From assembly GCA_003988855.1 (NCBI GenBank), contig QYAI01000197.1, forward strand, positions 1 to 57,481: 57,481 bases of DNA, written 5' to 3'. Position 1 is the stretch's first letter. The number at the start of each line of letters is the position of its first letter. Origin of the DNA: Arachnopeziza araneosa. Taxonomy: Eukaryota > Ascomycota > Leotiomycetes > Helotiales > Arachnopezizaceae. Below, one piece after another: positions 44,679-56,192 of this stretch. The notes beneath the pieces were generated by a model. That model made no database searches. It saw only the letters and a program-made list of their open reading frames with translations, and was not told the DNA's origin. The translations under genes were made by a program, and so were the position numbers.

Positions 44679-46076
44679 GTCGTAAATAGTCCTTTGAGCA
44701 TGTTATCAAAGAGAACAGGCAAGAATCCAGCGCTTAGAGAGCCAGCGCCAGATCCAGAAATCAAAGGCTGGATTTGTCTTTCTATATATACTGGTCTAAG
44801 CTTCGTGTATGATGATGACGATGAAGAAGCGAGATATTCACGAATCACAGATACAAGAAGTTGCTCTCTTTGTCATATTGTTCCCCTCGATGGCATATTT
44901 CGGTAGGAGGTTGGCGGCCAGAACCGACATCTCACGTGCTCAACCACCAATGAGATGACTTACCTAGGTTGGAAGTTAATACGGTATAAAAAAGAGGCAA
45001 CACACGTGAACAAACTCAAACTCATCCGGAGTTGATTAAAGATTAGGCCGAAACGGAGGAATAAAAAGCCGAAAGTCCATCTTTCAGTCTTGTCGAAGAG
45101 CCTTCTCTCTGAGCTTATCAGCTGATCCCAAAGGCCACAATGTACTAGAGTAATACAGCTAGCGTTACTAAGACCCTTGGTGTTTTATCTGAACCCGATA
45201 TGCAAGTTCGAACTTGCCAATCAAAGATCTCTGCGTGGTATTATTCTTAAATATCCTGCCACTTTCTCCCACACATTCAAAATATCAAGTTCTATTTGAA
45301 TCGCTTTAATTAATCCTCTGTTAGAATGTGCAGTGTGGAAAACCTGAGCATGATCACGGGAATAAGCGGAGAAAAGGGCCTGGCGGCATCACCTTAAGTT
45401 CTTTCCTAGCTAGTTTCTTTTCTCACCAATACACCACTTTTCCACTTCCAGACCAACCTCTTTTCTTGCAGGGCTGCGTCGCTTAAGCTTTAGCATGTGC
45501 AAAGTTTGCCGCCCTCACGTAGTAGGACTTTGGCCTATTGGGGCTACTGTACTAAAAAAGTGAGGGAATGCAGGTGAAAATCTGAAATTTGATACTCACT
45601 CAAAGGTGATTTAAAATAGATGTCTTGTGTCAGTTTAAGCGCACAAATCCGGTACATGTTCCGAGTTCTGGCCGCTGGGCCGCAGGGCCGCAACTGGCCC
45701 TTGACGCAGGGGTCCAAGCCATCTTCGCGCTAATCCTTAGATCTGTATTGGCACAAGCGCAATAGCCTCATCAAGATTGTTATCACCAAACCTCAGCCTC
45801 GTTTCATGTTGCTATTTCAACTCACAGTGGAAATTTTCAGGGGCAAATGGGCGCAAATGCGTAATAGTAACGCGTCCTTTCTTCAGCTCTAGGGCGCGGC
45901 TCTGTAAAGCCGACCTTGCCTTGCAGGCAACGGTCATAACTCGAAACCGTTCGCTGATGAAGAGACGAGTAGAAAATATTGGTTCATAGTTCTGTACCGA
46001 CAAGGGTAAAACGGCCTACTGCTTAATTTAGAAATGAATCTCCGACTCTCTTCTCGGTAAAATAGTTAAAACTTCG
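44679..46076. other. Intergenic region, no gene seen
   Basis: Upstream sides of the HET gene (minus) and the membrane protein (plus). A short GC-rich tract with repeated GGGCCGCA lies at about 45675-45700. No coding frame supported. Confidence 0.45.
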
Positions 46077-48149
46077 ATGCCCATTCTGTATCATACCTCT
46101 GGTGAGATAGACACGGTCGTTGGACATCTTATCTTCTGTTCTAAGCCATTACCTTCGATGTTCCACGTCGACATGGGAATTACTCTTAGATCTCTTTTCC
46201 TGCTGAAGGAGCGTGTTGCTCTTTTTGGCAGCACCTGGGGCGGTTCTTCCTTCAATTTCACTCAATGCGCTCTCGACGCTACAGTTTTATACCTCGCTTC
46301 TCCAAATTCATCATTTCTAGTCGGTAGCGATGGTAAATTTACGAACGACTCTGGTTTAGCCTGGGGGATTACATATGAGGCATGTAACAATCTATGTGGC
46401 CCTCGTGGAGGGTCGGAATTATTTGACTGGTCATCTTTCTCCTCTGCTATTTCTCAGTGGGTTCTACCATGGCTAGCACTGACGGCACAACTGCCCTACG
46501 AAACGAAGGACGGCCCAACGAACATGATGTCTCTGATGCTCGCTGTTGGTAGTCCCATGCTTATTACTTACTCTCTCTGCATCACGATCCTGAGTTCTCG
46601 ATGGCTGAATAAGCGCTTCGCAGTATTAAGAGACGAGAACCAAAAAATTGGAAATCACCAGGAGAAATCTTTGGCGGCTGCACGGTGTTTTTTAAAGGAG
46701 AGCCAGCATGTCCCAATCGCCATTCGAGACACGAAGAAAAGATTCGCGGAATTGATCGTCTCGCCAGCGAATATTGTCTGGTGGACATCACTACAGGATG
46801 AGATCTTGCGAACAAAGAGAGACTTCACATACTCGCTTGGCGCTCAGACATTGTGGGTGGTGGTCACAGAAGTGATTTCAATACTCGGCTTCTTCACCAT
46901 CATCGACAGTTCTACAATTGGCATTGGTGTTGCCATAAATAGCCTCTGGGTGTGGTTGATACCAATTACTCTGGGCTGGGTGTGGGTTGGGACACAAAAT
47001 TCTGCGACTACGATTCAGGATGGACTTATGAGAGCTAGTATCACGGCAACTTTGAGTTCGCAAAATGGCCAAGAAACAGAATCAATGGTTGGATTTAAAG
47101 ATAAATCCGGCGAGAATGTTTTGGGCTACTCAAGGGGGGATTCGGAATGGAACTCGGGAGATCTGGCTGCGGCTCTACTGATGAGTTCAACTAGAGGTCC
47201 TAGTGGCGATTCAACAACCACTCTTTTATCCAACGAACCACCTACACCCCCAAAATTAGTGGAAGATCCAGAGTCTGAAGTTCAAGGAGCACCTAGCGTC
47301 ACTCAAAGCCCAATAGTAGAACCTCAGATCTTCGTTAGGCCAACCCTTGCTGGTTGTGCCATGGAATCCGGTCCAATCTTCAACTTTGCGCGTCCTTGGT
47401 CGCATCTAGGAACCTGCTCTCATGTTATCCGCTGCTTTTGGCAGCTGAATCAAAACCTAGATGGAAACAAGAGAAAGCCAGTTTGTGGGATATGGAGTGA
47501 GAATTGGGAGGAGAATCTTACAGGGACCGCTGAAGAAAAGGAAAAGTGGATCTTTCCAACCTCGTCCACGCCGGCGGGCGAGGAGAAAGATGCAAAGATA
47601 GGCTTGATTTGTATCCAAGCTGCCACGGTAGCCGCCATATTGCAATGGGGCACCACTGGAGCAGCAATTATGATGGCATATAAAACGCCTGTGATCGGGC
47701 TCGGTTGCGAATCTGGGGGGTATATCATCTACGGGCTAGCGGCCACTCTTGTTTGGTGTTTACTCGTTCTCTCGGCATATCTTTCCCACCTCTACGCCGT
47801 CCCACTCTCTTGTCCTTCTCTTCGAAAGAAAATTCGGTTCTCAACTTTGCTAACTATCATAATTCCGGTGACAAGGATTCTGGGGAAAACATTGGCGTGG
47901 ATCAATGCTGGATGGCTGCTAAGTATTTCATTGTTGCAATTTGCAAATCAGTATAATAATTGTTGGTGTCAATCATGTATGGGGAGATCAGGCTGGGTTA
48001 TGCTTTGGGCAAGCAATAGTCAAGTGGCAGAAGTAGCGTGGGGTAGTTGGGTCGGTGCCGTGATTTTGGGGGTTATGACCGTAATAGTGACTACCGTTTT
48101 CTTCCTGAATGCTAGAGGTGAGGAGATCTTTGAAAAACAGCGTCAATAA
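46077..48149 (+). CDS. Large multipass membrane protein, unknown
   Basis: 690 residues from the first ATG; an internal Met at codon 33 (46173) is an alternative start. An N-terminal extracellular-like part has cysteines (TQCALD, EACNNLCGPRG). About seven or eight hydrophobic segments follow, including LMLAVGSPMLITYSLCITIL, LWVVVTEVISILGFFTII, INSLWVWLIPITLGWVWVG, AATVAAILQWGTTGAAIMM, YGLAATLVWCLLVLSAYL and WVGAVILGVMTVIVTTVFFL. A long polar Ser/Thr/Pro loop (about residues 330-440) splits the two membrane halves. Similar architectures are common among uncharacterised ascomycete membrane proteins. I can assign no transport motif. No intron is needed. Confidence 0.75.
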   Translation: MPILYHTSGEIDTVVGHLIFCSKPLPSMFHVDMGITLRSLFLLKERVALFGSTWGGSSFNFTQCALDATVLYLASPNSSFLVGSDGKFTNDSGLAWGITYEACNNLCGPRGGSELFDWSSFSSAISQWVLPWLALTAQLPYETKDGPTNMMSLMLAVGSPMLITYSLCITILSSRWLNKRFAVLRDENQKIGNHQEKSLAAARCFLKESQHVPIAIRDTKKRFAELIVSPANIVWWTSLQDEILRTKRDFTYSLGAQTLWVVVTEVISILGFFTIIDSSTIGIGVAINSLWVWLIPITLGWVWVGTQNSATTIQDGLMRASITATLSSQNGQETESMVGFKDKSGENVLGYSRGDSEWNSGDLAAALLMSSTRGPSGDSTTTLLSNEPPTPPKLVEDPESEVQGAPSVTQSPIVEPQIFVRPTLAGCAMESGPIFNFARPWSHLGTCSHVIRCFWQLNQNLDGNKRKPVCGIWSENWEENLTGTAEEKEKWIFPTSSTPAGEEKDAKIGLICIQAATVAAILQWGTTGAAIMMAYKTPVIGLGCESGGYIIYGLAATLVWCLLVLSAYLSHLYAVPLSCPSLRKKIRFSTLLTIIIPVTRILGKTLAWINAGWLLSISLLQFANQYNNCWCQSCMGRSGWVMLWASNSQVAEVAWGSWVGAVILGVMTVIVTTVFFLNARGEEIFEKQRQ

Positions 48150-49152
48150 TAGAGAATTGAGATAAGATTATCTGCAATTACATGACTTTGGTTTTCTTCA
48201 TGAAAACCATTATCCTTACATGTACCAAAAGTACGGCTAACTCTAATCAAAACCTCCTCAGTTACAAACGCTTCGCTTTCCTCTGTCGGATTATCTCGCA
48301 TTATAACATTTCATCGCTATGGATATCCAGCAGCAAAATAGTTGTCGCAAATGATGTTTCTTGCGAACAGTTCGAAGGGGAGTATCATAAGTGTTCTTCT
48401 TACATAAGATCACGAACCCCTCATCCAAACCATGATATTCAAGATCTCGCTAAAATTTGGCAGCTGATAGAGCGGCCGAAAGATGATACTAATTAGGAAG
48501 GTTCTTGTGTCGCTGACGACCGATACAACATTTAGGCATAATGTTCCCAGTTATCGATCGAGGTATGAGTGTAGGTACCGAATCCTGACGGCTTGTCTAA
48601 ACTCAATTCAAGCACGTTTTTTCGATTTTATCTCGATACTACCCTGGAGAATTGCACGTGGATATTTGGTAGGCCGAATTCCATCTGTGTAGGATAATGT
48701 TTTGCACATGCACCTTTATTGTGACCTTCCTGTCGCCGCGCCGTGACCGAGCCGTGTGGTCAACTTCAAAGATGGGTATATATGCTGCGAGTCCTCTATA
48801 CAGGTTTTGGTAATACACAAGAGCAATAAGGACAGCGCGTTACGGAATAGCAGCGTACCGAATTCACTCTAAAAAAAATCAAAATGGCAAGGAATTCGGT
48901 GTTTTTTACAATAATAGCCCACCCGCCGCTCACCCAGCCATGCCGCCTTAAGAGGCATTAGAGGAGCCATTTTGGGTGACCAGTGATATGTAAGGTGCAA
49001 CTTTGGGTGATGGAGGTGATGGAGGTGATTATGGTGCCCGTAGCAATGTCTTCGTTGGTCTATAAGGTACGGGCTTCCCCCCCAAAGAAAATCTATCTTG
49101 CTACCATTTTTTATCCTCTTATATTTTCAAGACTATTTAATTCTATTAAACA
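48150..49152. other. Region upstream of the recombinase gene; no gene seen
   Basis: A 104-codon frame at 48182-48496 shows no family features. At 48920-49040 there are short direct and inverted repeats of TTTGGGTGA / TCACCCA and a duplicated GATGGAGGT, just before the recombinase start. This would be the expected place for an element end if the recombinase is mobile. Confidence 0.45.
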
Positions 49153-52100
49153 ATGGCAAATAACGGAAACAGCTCTTCGAAACTCCTTCAAAAGCAGAGC
49201 AAAATTGTCGCTCTTGCAACACAAAACGGTTACATACCTGGGGAGAAAAGGGGGAAGGATAGGGAACCGATTAAACAAAAATATGCTACGAAAACGACCG
49301 ATCGGCACAACCATATGCTAGATGTTTATAACATGTATGTTTAAGATCCGAGAAACAATAGCCTTATTATGTAGAATTAACAAGTTCTAGTTGGTATTGC
49401 AATAAATTGGAGAAAACAACAGGGCAAACTCAGGATCTTGGAATTGTCAGAGCAGCGGTACTAGCCAAAGGCGCCTCACTCCCTCCTCAAGAGCATTTGT
49501 TTGAATTTTTCCGCTTCTTCATTAAGCAGACTAAGGGAAAGATTACTATTAATGGCAGAGCGACACTAGATTCATGCTTGTCAAGCACTGAGTTTTTTTT
49601 TGCTGGGTTTACGAGTGAAACAAAGACTGTAATACCAGATAAGGAGAGGCAGAAAGCTTATCAGGTTAGCATGTTTCATGTTAGAGGATCTCTAGGGCTA
49701 ACTCAATATAGTGGTTCAAAATAGTTGCTTACGACGAGGAACGCCTTATTGAGAAAGTTCATAAACCGAAGTATCTGTTTGGAAGACCAGAACTAGATCG
49801 AGTAATGAAGGGCCTCTGGACACGGCCTGATCTTTGTTTCATCCATGAGAGATACCGAGTCCAAGTCACCTTGATTGTGCCGATTTACTGTTGGACTGGG
49901 GCTCGCATAGCGGCGTTTTTTAACGAGGGTGCTGGTTTTCGTTACAAGGTCAGACGTCGTAGTATAAGACATAAGCTCAGTCCAGGTGCTTAATAATACT
50001 TAGGATATCGAACTTGTCCTAAAGAGGCACAAAAATGGAGATGTAAGACTTATCTGGAACATCACCCAGCGTTGGGTGAAGGGTAATCGCGATCCTGAAA
50101 ATATTGTGTGAGTAATTGTCCTCTCTGTATCCTCAAAAGTTATCCTTCTAATGCATATCAATTTAGGTACAAAACCACGTCCGAGGATGACAAAAGATTA
50201 AGATACAATGAAATGCAATTTATTCTAGGTCTTGCATTTACTGACAATGCCTTGTTTGGCTATAAGTCATGGGATGACTTAACCGAGCAGCAGATCCCTG
50301 AAGGACAAAGCGAAGTACCGCTAAGATGGACTGATGAAGCCAAAAATCTACCAATTTTACGGCATATTGAGAAAGGAAAAGTTACTGAAGAGCCTATGAG
50401 GCTCGCAACATTTCAAATGATTTTTAATAAGTGTATAGTTAATGAGGGGTACGTTTGCCCCGGTGGTGTGCACAAAATCCGACGCATGTGCGGAAAAAGG
50501 ATAGGGGGCAAGTATAAATCTAACCCTTGATTCAGAGTCATTAACTAACCTGAAATTTCTTCCACAGAGGATTACGAACCGATTGTGCGGAGCCAGCATG
50601 TAACACAATCCGACCCAAAAGTCTTCGGGCAGAGCTACATGGCACAAACCTCTTCTGCAAACGGCAAACGTGCTTTCCTTAACGAAACAGCAAATCATGA
50701 GGCTGTTGAATACTTTCAGGGATTGGAGGGACATCGAGAAGAGGGGCTACCTCACTATCTACCTGCTCAAGAAGAAGTCAAACTTTTACAACATCCCAAG
50801 GTTCTGGATCTTGAACAACAGATGAAAGAACACGGCGTAAATGTCTTGCAAGACGAAAAATGCAAAAAAGAGAGACTGAACCTCGTGAAACAACTCAAAA
50901 GATCTTCATTGAAAGGATACCAAGAAAAATGGGTAAAGGAGAAACGCGACGCGACGATCTTGAGCAGGGGCAAAGGGCCAAGCAACTATCAGAGGGAACA
51001 GCACATTCTGATATCGCTACTCCCGGAGAGAAAGATAATAGCAGACCTTATGCAAATAGAGGACGGATTGAATGCTAGCCAGAGCAGGGATGCAAATATC
51101 GCTATCCATTCTCTGTGCCTTATGGATTTAGAGGTTGTGTATCGACCTGGTGAAAACCCAACGCCGTCAGGTCAATGTCCTGTATGCAAAGCAGATATTC
51201 AACGGTAAGAGCTATATGTCTTAATTCTTTAATTTAAATCGCTAGAACTTACACATCTCTGGTCTTTAGCATTCCGAAAAGATCTCGTAGTGATCACATT
51301 CATGCCTGCCGACTCAAACAAATTTCTGCCGAATTTGGTTTTAACAAAAGCGAGCTGCGATATTGTTACTATTGTTTTATATGGGTTCCTTTAAAGGGTG
51401 GGGAGTGGAGCGAGCACTGCAATAGCCATGCGTTGCTATTCAACAGTAAGAGCTGTGATCGAGTCACATATTCTCATACGGTTGTGAAGGAACTACGTTG
51501 TGGCGGGTGTGCAGGGCCAGACACTATAGAGGAGCTTCGCCTAAAACCATATACCCCTCAGAATTTTTGGAGACATATCAGAGAGGATCACACCGACAGA
51601 ATCAAATCATGGCCAAAAAGATGCTTCTATTTTGGCTGTGAGACGATGGTCATGGACGAACAATCACTGCTATATCATCTGAAAGACACACACTATCATT
51701 CTATGCAGCTAGCGACCGTACTCGGCACAAGAGCAACTGGAAAGCGCAAGCGGGCCCATGAAAATGAACTTCATCCACCGCCAGAGAACATCATCGATGA
51801 CAGCGTCATCGACTATCTTCTAGACACCGACGTTCCAGACGATGAATGGAGACAGAGCGACAACTCTATCTATTCCGAGACTGATCCTCTGTTTTCTCCT
51901 AAGCTGACAGGATTCGAGAGCACTAGTATCTCTCCTACATCTCTTGATGATGATTCATCTTGGCTACGCGAAGATAGCACACAAAGCTTTTCGGGTGACC
52001 CTTATTCTACCGAGCTGCAACACATCAAAAGGGAGAGTTCTTCTACTGGCTTTGACTTCTCAAAGCTAGATCCCCTCCTTATGATGCCAAACGAAGACGA

Positions 52101-52626
52101 TAGAACCATAATCCCTAGCTATAGCTATGGTCTTGTGACTACAAAACATGGGGATTTAGACAAAGTCCTCTCAGGCCGAATATCAACCACACCTGATGTC
52201 AAAGTGAAATCAAAGTCTGACAACTCCTCTACAAAGATATTGCTCAAGAAAGAGAGCAAAACTGAAGTTTCAGAGCTTGAACCTTTGGACCTTGTTGAAA
52301 TACTGCGGGCTAAATCGGACGGCTGGTTCCTTGCGAAATGGAAAAACTGGCATGATAAAACCAACCAGTGGTGTCGGCCCCAAGATCTTCCTTTGGAACT
52401 TGTCCAGGAGTACGAAATGAATCACAAGAAGAACTCGTTTGGGATGATAGTAGGTAAGCGTTTACAAAAGGGACAAATTCAGTACAAAATGAAATGGAAC
52501 TTTTTATCAATGAGATGGGCTTCATGGTTGCTAGCAGATGAAGTCGAAGAACAGCTCATCAAGAAATTTACAGACGAAGAAGAGTCGAAGAGAAAGCAGC
52601 CGCGAAGAAAGAAGCGGAAGTTGTAG
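49153..52626 (+). CDS. DUF3435 (FluG-domain/captain-like) tyrosine recombinase with zinc fingers and tandem chromodomain-like modules
   Basis: Seven exons: 49153-49334, 49391-49664, 49712-49948, 50004-50107, 50167-50507, 50568-51204 and 51270-52626. All join in phase to 1043 residues. Intron 5 (50508-50567) uses a GC donor (GCAAGT) and ends CACAG with a TAAC branch-like site. The recombinase domain (about 60-430) has WTGARIAAFF with Arg217 and YKDIELVL, HKIRR (His368, Arg371), then RSQHVTQSDPKVFGQSY (His390, Tyr403): the R-HxxR-H-Y catalytic set of tyrosine recombinases. Cys/His pairs follow (CPVCK...HIHAC; CYYC...HCNSH; CFYFGC...H-LKDT-H, an exact C-x4-C-x12-H-x4-H). At about 929-976 (VEILRAKSDGWFLAKWKNWH) and 980-1030 (GMIVGKRLQKGQIQYKMKWN) there are two chromodomain-like repeats, and a basic tail KRKQPRRKKRKL. 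DUF3435 includes Starship captains; whether this copy mobilises anything is unknown. Confidence 0.85.
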
Positions 52627-52674
52627 TTATCAGTTCTGATGATATTTATTTGATATCTAAATTCTCCTGCATTT

Positions 52675-53217
52675 TTACCTTGCAAAATGATAATTCGTGA
52701 CATGATTTGAGTCGAGGTGGTTTCCTAGTTCTAGTGGTATAAAGTCTTCAAAAGCGCGGTGCGCGTCCCTGAGAGACCCCAGTGTGACATTCTTATAGCG
52801 TGTGATAAGCTCTAGCATTTGAGCTTCTCGCTCTTTCAATTCTCGGTTCTCTGCTCCCAGACGAGCACACTCTATTTCTGTAGACTCTGCATATCGCCTC
52901 CATTGACAAAGATCATCTCGTAGGTTTTGGTTCTCCGCAGTAAGCTCTTCTATTTTTTCAGAAAAAGATGGTGGACCTTTATTATCCGGTTGGGGATCAC
53001 CACTTGCAGACAAGACCGCTTCGAACGTGACGCCAACCTCTCTCCACAACTCCATGTATATTCCTTTTGACAGTTTGCTTATTTGTTTTTTAAACAGATG
53101 CTCCTTTCCCGGGAGTATTTTCCATCGATACGGATCTTCGTTAGAAGGAATCAAGCGAACTTCTGAGGGAGGAACTGATAATCCCAAGCTCGTATCTAAC
53201 TCATTAGTTATAGTCAT
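52675..53217 (-). CDS. Coiled-coil protein next to the recombinase, unknown
   Basis: 180 residues, single exon. The N-terminal part (PSEVRLIPSNEDPYRWKILP and KEHLFKKQISKLSKGIYMEL) looks folded. Residues about 86-140 have heptad-like spacing (IEELTAENQNLRDDLCQWRR, ARLGAENRELKEREAQMLEL), a probable coiled coil. The C-terminus is DAHRAFEDFIPLELGNH. Its stop codon is only 48 bp from that of the recombinase, tail to tail, so the transcripts probably overlap. I recognise no family. The position suggests possible co-inheritance or antisense coupling with the recombinase, which is inference. Confidence 0.6.
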   Translation of the reverse strand: MTITNELDTSLGLSVPPSEVRLIPSNEDPYRWKILPGKEHLFKKQISKLSKGIYMELWREVGVTFEAVLSASGDPQPDNKGPPSFSEKIEELTAENQNLRDDLCQWRRYAESTEIECARLGAENRELKEREAQMLELITRYKNVTLGSLRDAHRAFEDFIPLELGNHLDSNHVTNYHFAR

Positions 53218-54383
53218 CTCTCAAATAAACAGTCTTACTGATATAGTTAGCTAATTTCTCTCTGCATCTTACTCGCCACTCCGCCCTCTCAGTATTACTC
53301 GTTTTTGTTGTCATCTAACCGAAACAGCAAACTAGAGACAAAACGGTCCAGAGCCCTTATCGTACTGCATTTCGCCTTGTTCTTTCGTTTATTATTAAAT
53401 TGAGATAAAAAAGGAAGATTTGGATGAAAATCTTAGGAAGCAAAAAATTGCTTCAAACCACTAGCTGACCTGGCTATTAAATCAGAGAAGCATCTATTGG
53501 CTTATTTTACTTCGGAATCGGCTTCCTTACTTTCTAACTCGGCCCACATGCTCAAGCTTCTTGATTATGCCTCTCTAATCTCCAAACTGGCCTGTAAAAG
53601 GCGAAATTCGCAGCGCTAATTTTTGCAAATTGTTATTGCAAAGCAGAGCCAATTCTTGCCCATTCTGCGATCTTATGCATAAAACTTGTGGAATTTGAAT
53701 TTACATTATACAGTAAAGTTAAAATGACTTTTATAGTAAATCAGAGCTTCTAGCACATATTCTTAAATGACTGTAAGCGTGTAAATAGACTTTATAAGTG
53801 TAAGATAATAATATTAACTAATCTAAAGAGAGAAGAGAGAAGAGGAGCGTAGAGCTTAGTGTTTATGTACATAATAGGCACCCTGCCTCTAGTTTTAGCT
53901 AGCCTAGAGCATATCCAGGGGTATATTCCGTGACAGACTTTAAATACTCAGAGTGAGCTTCTGATTAGAGTTAACCGTCCTCTACTTCGTTTAAGTGCTT
54001 CTACTATATATGGTTCTCTAAGCTTATGCACACTCTGTAAGCTACTGTCCTTTTAGTTTAAATAAGATTTAATTACTAAATAGCCTGTGCCTTGAAGTTG
54101 CAGGGATGGGAGCAGCTCCCTTTGCTCACCGATATGGTCGATGTCTCGGGGTCAAATTAGCTAACTTAAAGATCAAATCAAGCTGGAAAAGGTTTGAAAG
54201 GGATCAGTTTATTGAGCAAAGTATTAGAGCCACTAGCTTATTTCTAAGCCGATTTCGAAGTTCCTTATTAGTTAGCTACAGGGTTACTTCTGGCTTTATG
54301 AATTTACTATAATATAGCACTAAACGCGTGCTTAATATTTGAGTGCTCTCCATCTTAGAATAAAGTCCAGAGACTATATTGAC
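53218..54383. other. AT-rich, decayed intergenic sequence
   Basis: No gene supported. The sequence is rich in TTA/TAA words, as expected of strongly mutated repeats. It contains the LTR-like block at 53772-53935. Confidence 0.45.
53772..53935 (-). repeat. Possible solo LTR (degraded)
   Basis: Read on the minus strand the block starts TGTCACGGAATATACC and ends ACACGCTTACA, i.e. TG...CA termini with the TGTCACGG start also seen at 56547. No convincing target-site duplication was found, so the call is tentative. Confidence 0.3.
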
Positions 54384-55499
54384 ATGATGAGAGAACCTAA
54401 CCAAGTCAAATCTGTACAAAAGACGAATTTAAACCTAAAGGATTCCCCACCAATTACCAAACTTAATTTTGATATATGGCATCAAATCCTGAGTTATCTC
54501 CCAGATGTATCTCGTCGAGCTCTTACGACTCTTACAGGACATAGGTTCCCACTCTGGTTTGATCATAATGAACTTAAACACCAGAAAGTTTGGGACCTTA
54601 TATTTGCTAACTATAAGTTCCTTGAGTATATAAGTGACTGCGGCTATCTTTGTGTTCTTATAGGAAGCGATTTACAATATCTCTATCACTATAACTCGAG
54701 GGAAGCATTATCGAAGCTAAAAGATCATAGTGATCTAAATCTCGCTCTTGTTATCCTTGGCGGTGATAGAGGCTCTCATTATCGGGCATACGAAATCGGA
54801 ATCCCCCAGATAGTTAGAGATTTTAAGGATAGCGCCAGGGAAGAAATTAAGAGCCAGATACATATTAGCGATACGACATGGAAAGTGCCAAAAACCCTTC
54901 AGATCTGTCACACATTTGCCAAAGAAAAAGATTGCACTATTAACATAAATATAAAATCACTTAGCCGATGCTCGGATTCGGAGTCAATTGAGTTAGAAGG
55001 GGCTTGTGAGGCACTGGTATCCCTTAAGGGGCACGATTTAAATTCAGCCTATCTATATTGGAAGCACGATTGGAAGCTGTTACGCTTTATTGAACCTACT
55101 GATATTGTTGGGGTCGGAAGATATGCTTCTGTTCGCGGCACAAAGGAATGGGTGAAAGATGTATGTGGTCTGAAGATTCAACATCCAGCAGAAATACCTG
55201 AGCTGTGCCGCCATCAACCACCTTGTATACCGAACATTAAAAAGAAACGTCCTAAAGGCTGCTGGGTGGCATACCAGCTCTTCAAAGGAGAATATTTACC
55301 TTGCCAAGTTCGATTCCATCAGGAGACGATGGGCGGGCTTTATAAAGCAAGGCGTGAACTATATACAAATTGGTATAAAGGATGGGAACCGGATTATATA
55401 TATACTCGAGCAAAGTTTCCCAAAACTTACCGCGGTGAAAAAGACTGGGAGACTGATCCTATTATGGAGAAACGATTGCTATTATCTCAAGAACTATAG
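54384..55499 (+). CDS. F-box-like protein, unknown
   Basis: 371 residues; the ATG at 54384 is used because the longer frame upstream has no ATG. Residues about 22-60 (ITKLNFDIWHQILSYLPDVS) resemble a fungal F-box, the Skp1-binding motif of SCF ubiquitin ligases. The rest lacks a recognisable substrate-binding repeat. Cys/His residues occur in LCRHQPPCIPN, and a Trp/Tyr-rich tail (RRELYTNWYKGWEPDYIYT) ends it. The frame is intact although the surrounding DNA is AT-rich and decayed. That may mean it is selected or newly arrived, for example as cargo of a mobile element; this is inference. Confidence 0.62.
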   Translation: MMREPNQVKSVQKTNLNLKDSPPITKLNFDIWHQILSYLPDVSRRALTTLTGHRFPLWFDHNELKHQKVWDLIFANYKFLEYISDCGYLCVLIGSDLQYLYHYNSREALSKLKDHSDLNLALVILGGDRGSHYRAYEIGIPQIVRDFKDSAREEIKSQIHISDTTWKVPKTLQICHTFAKEKDCTININIKSLSRCSDSESIELEGACEALVSLKGHDLNSAYLYWKHDWKLLRFIEPTDIVGVGRYASVRGTKEWVKDVCGLKIQHPAEIPELCRHQPPCIPNIKKKRPKGCWVAYQLFKGEYLPCQVRFHQETMGGLYKARRELYTNWYKGWEPDYIYTRAKFPKTYRGEKDWETDPIMEKRLLLSQEL

Positions 55500-56192
55500 T
55501 TTAAAGCCTTTAATAAGAACAATTAACTTCGTTTGAAATTTGGGGGATAACGTGTATCCCTGCGAGTTAAGGACAAGTCCTTGTAGTTGGTTTAGACAGA
55601 GTGAAGCAGTATAAATGCCAGCGATTCATTTCAGCAGCTCCAGTCTTGAGACTAACTCTTGACCTTCCCCTTCTACGCCGGGGAACGCCTATTTAATTTA
55701 CAGAAGGGGTCCCGATGCAGTCCCGACGCCGTTGCTAGTGTTTCGCACGAAACCCCCTTTTCTCTCATCAGTGTTTCGTATGAAACTCCCCCTTCCCCCT
55801 TTTCTCTTCTCATAACGAGTCTCCACAGATAGGCCGAACTTTATCCGAACACTGTTCATAACACTGCTAGGCTAATCTAACCTAGAACCGCTGCTGCTCT
55901 AGGTAAACGACTAAGAGGAGTATAAAGTAAAGGCTGTCTTAGTAGTAAAAACTGTACAAAAGAGACTCTGATACAAAATCAAGTAGAAGAATAGGATAAC
56001 GACCTTGAATAGTATCTAGCTACAACGCTAAGTAATAGCCCTCTAGCGTTGTAACAGTTCTATAAGGCAAACCTAGAGAGACTAGGTCCTCTAAAGAACC
56101 TAGCCTATTAGCTAGAATGTGCGACGAACGACGAATACCTAGAGCCTAGATGTCATGAGCCAAAGCGGCTAATCACCGGATAAACCCCATGT

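Noticed and set aside
48182..48692. Frames of 104 and 69 codons right of the membrane protein
   Set aside because: No recognisable content and no plausible splice link to the recombinase.
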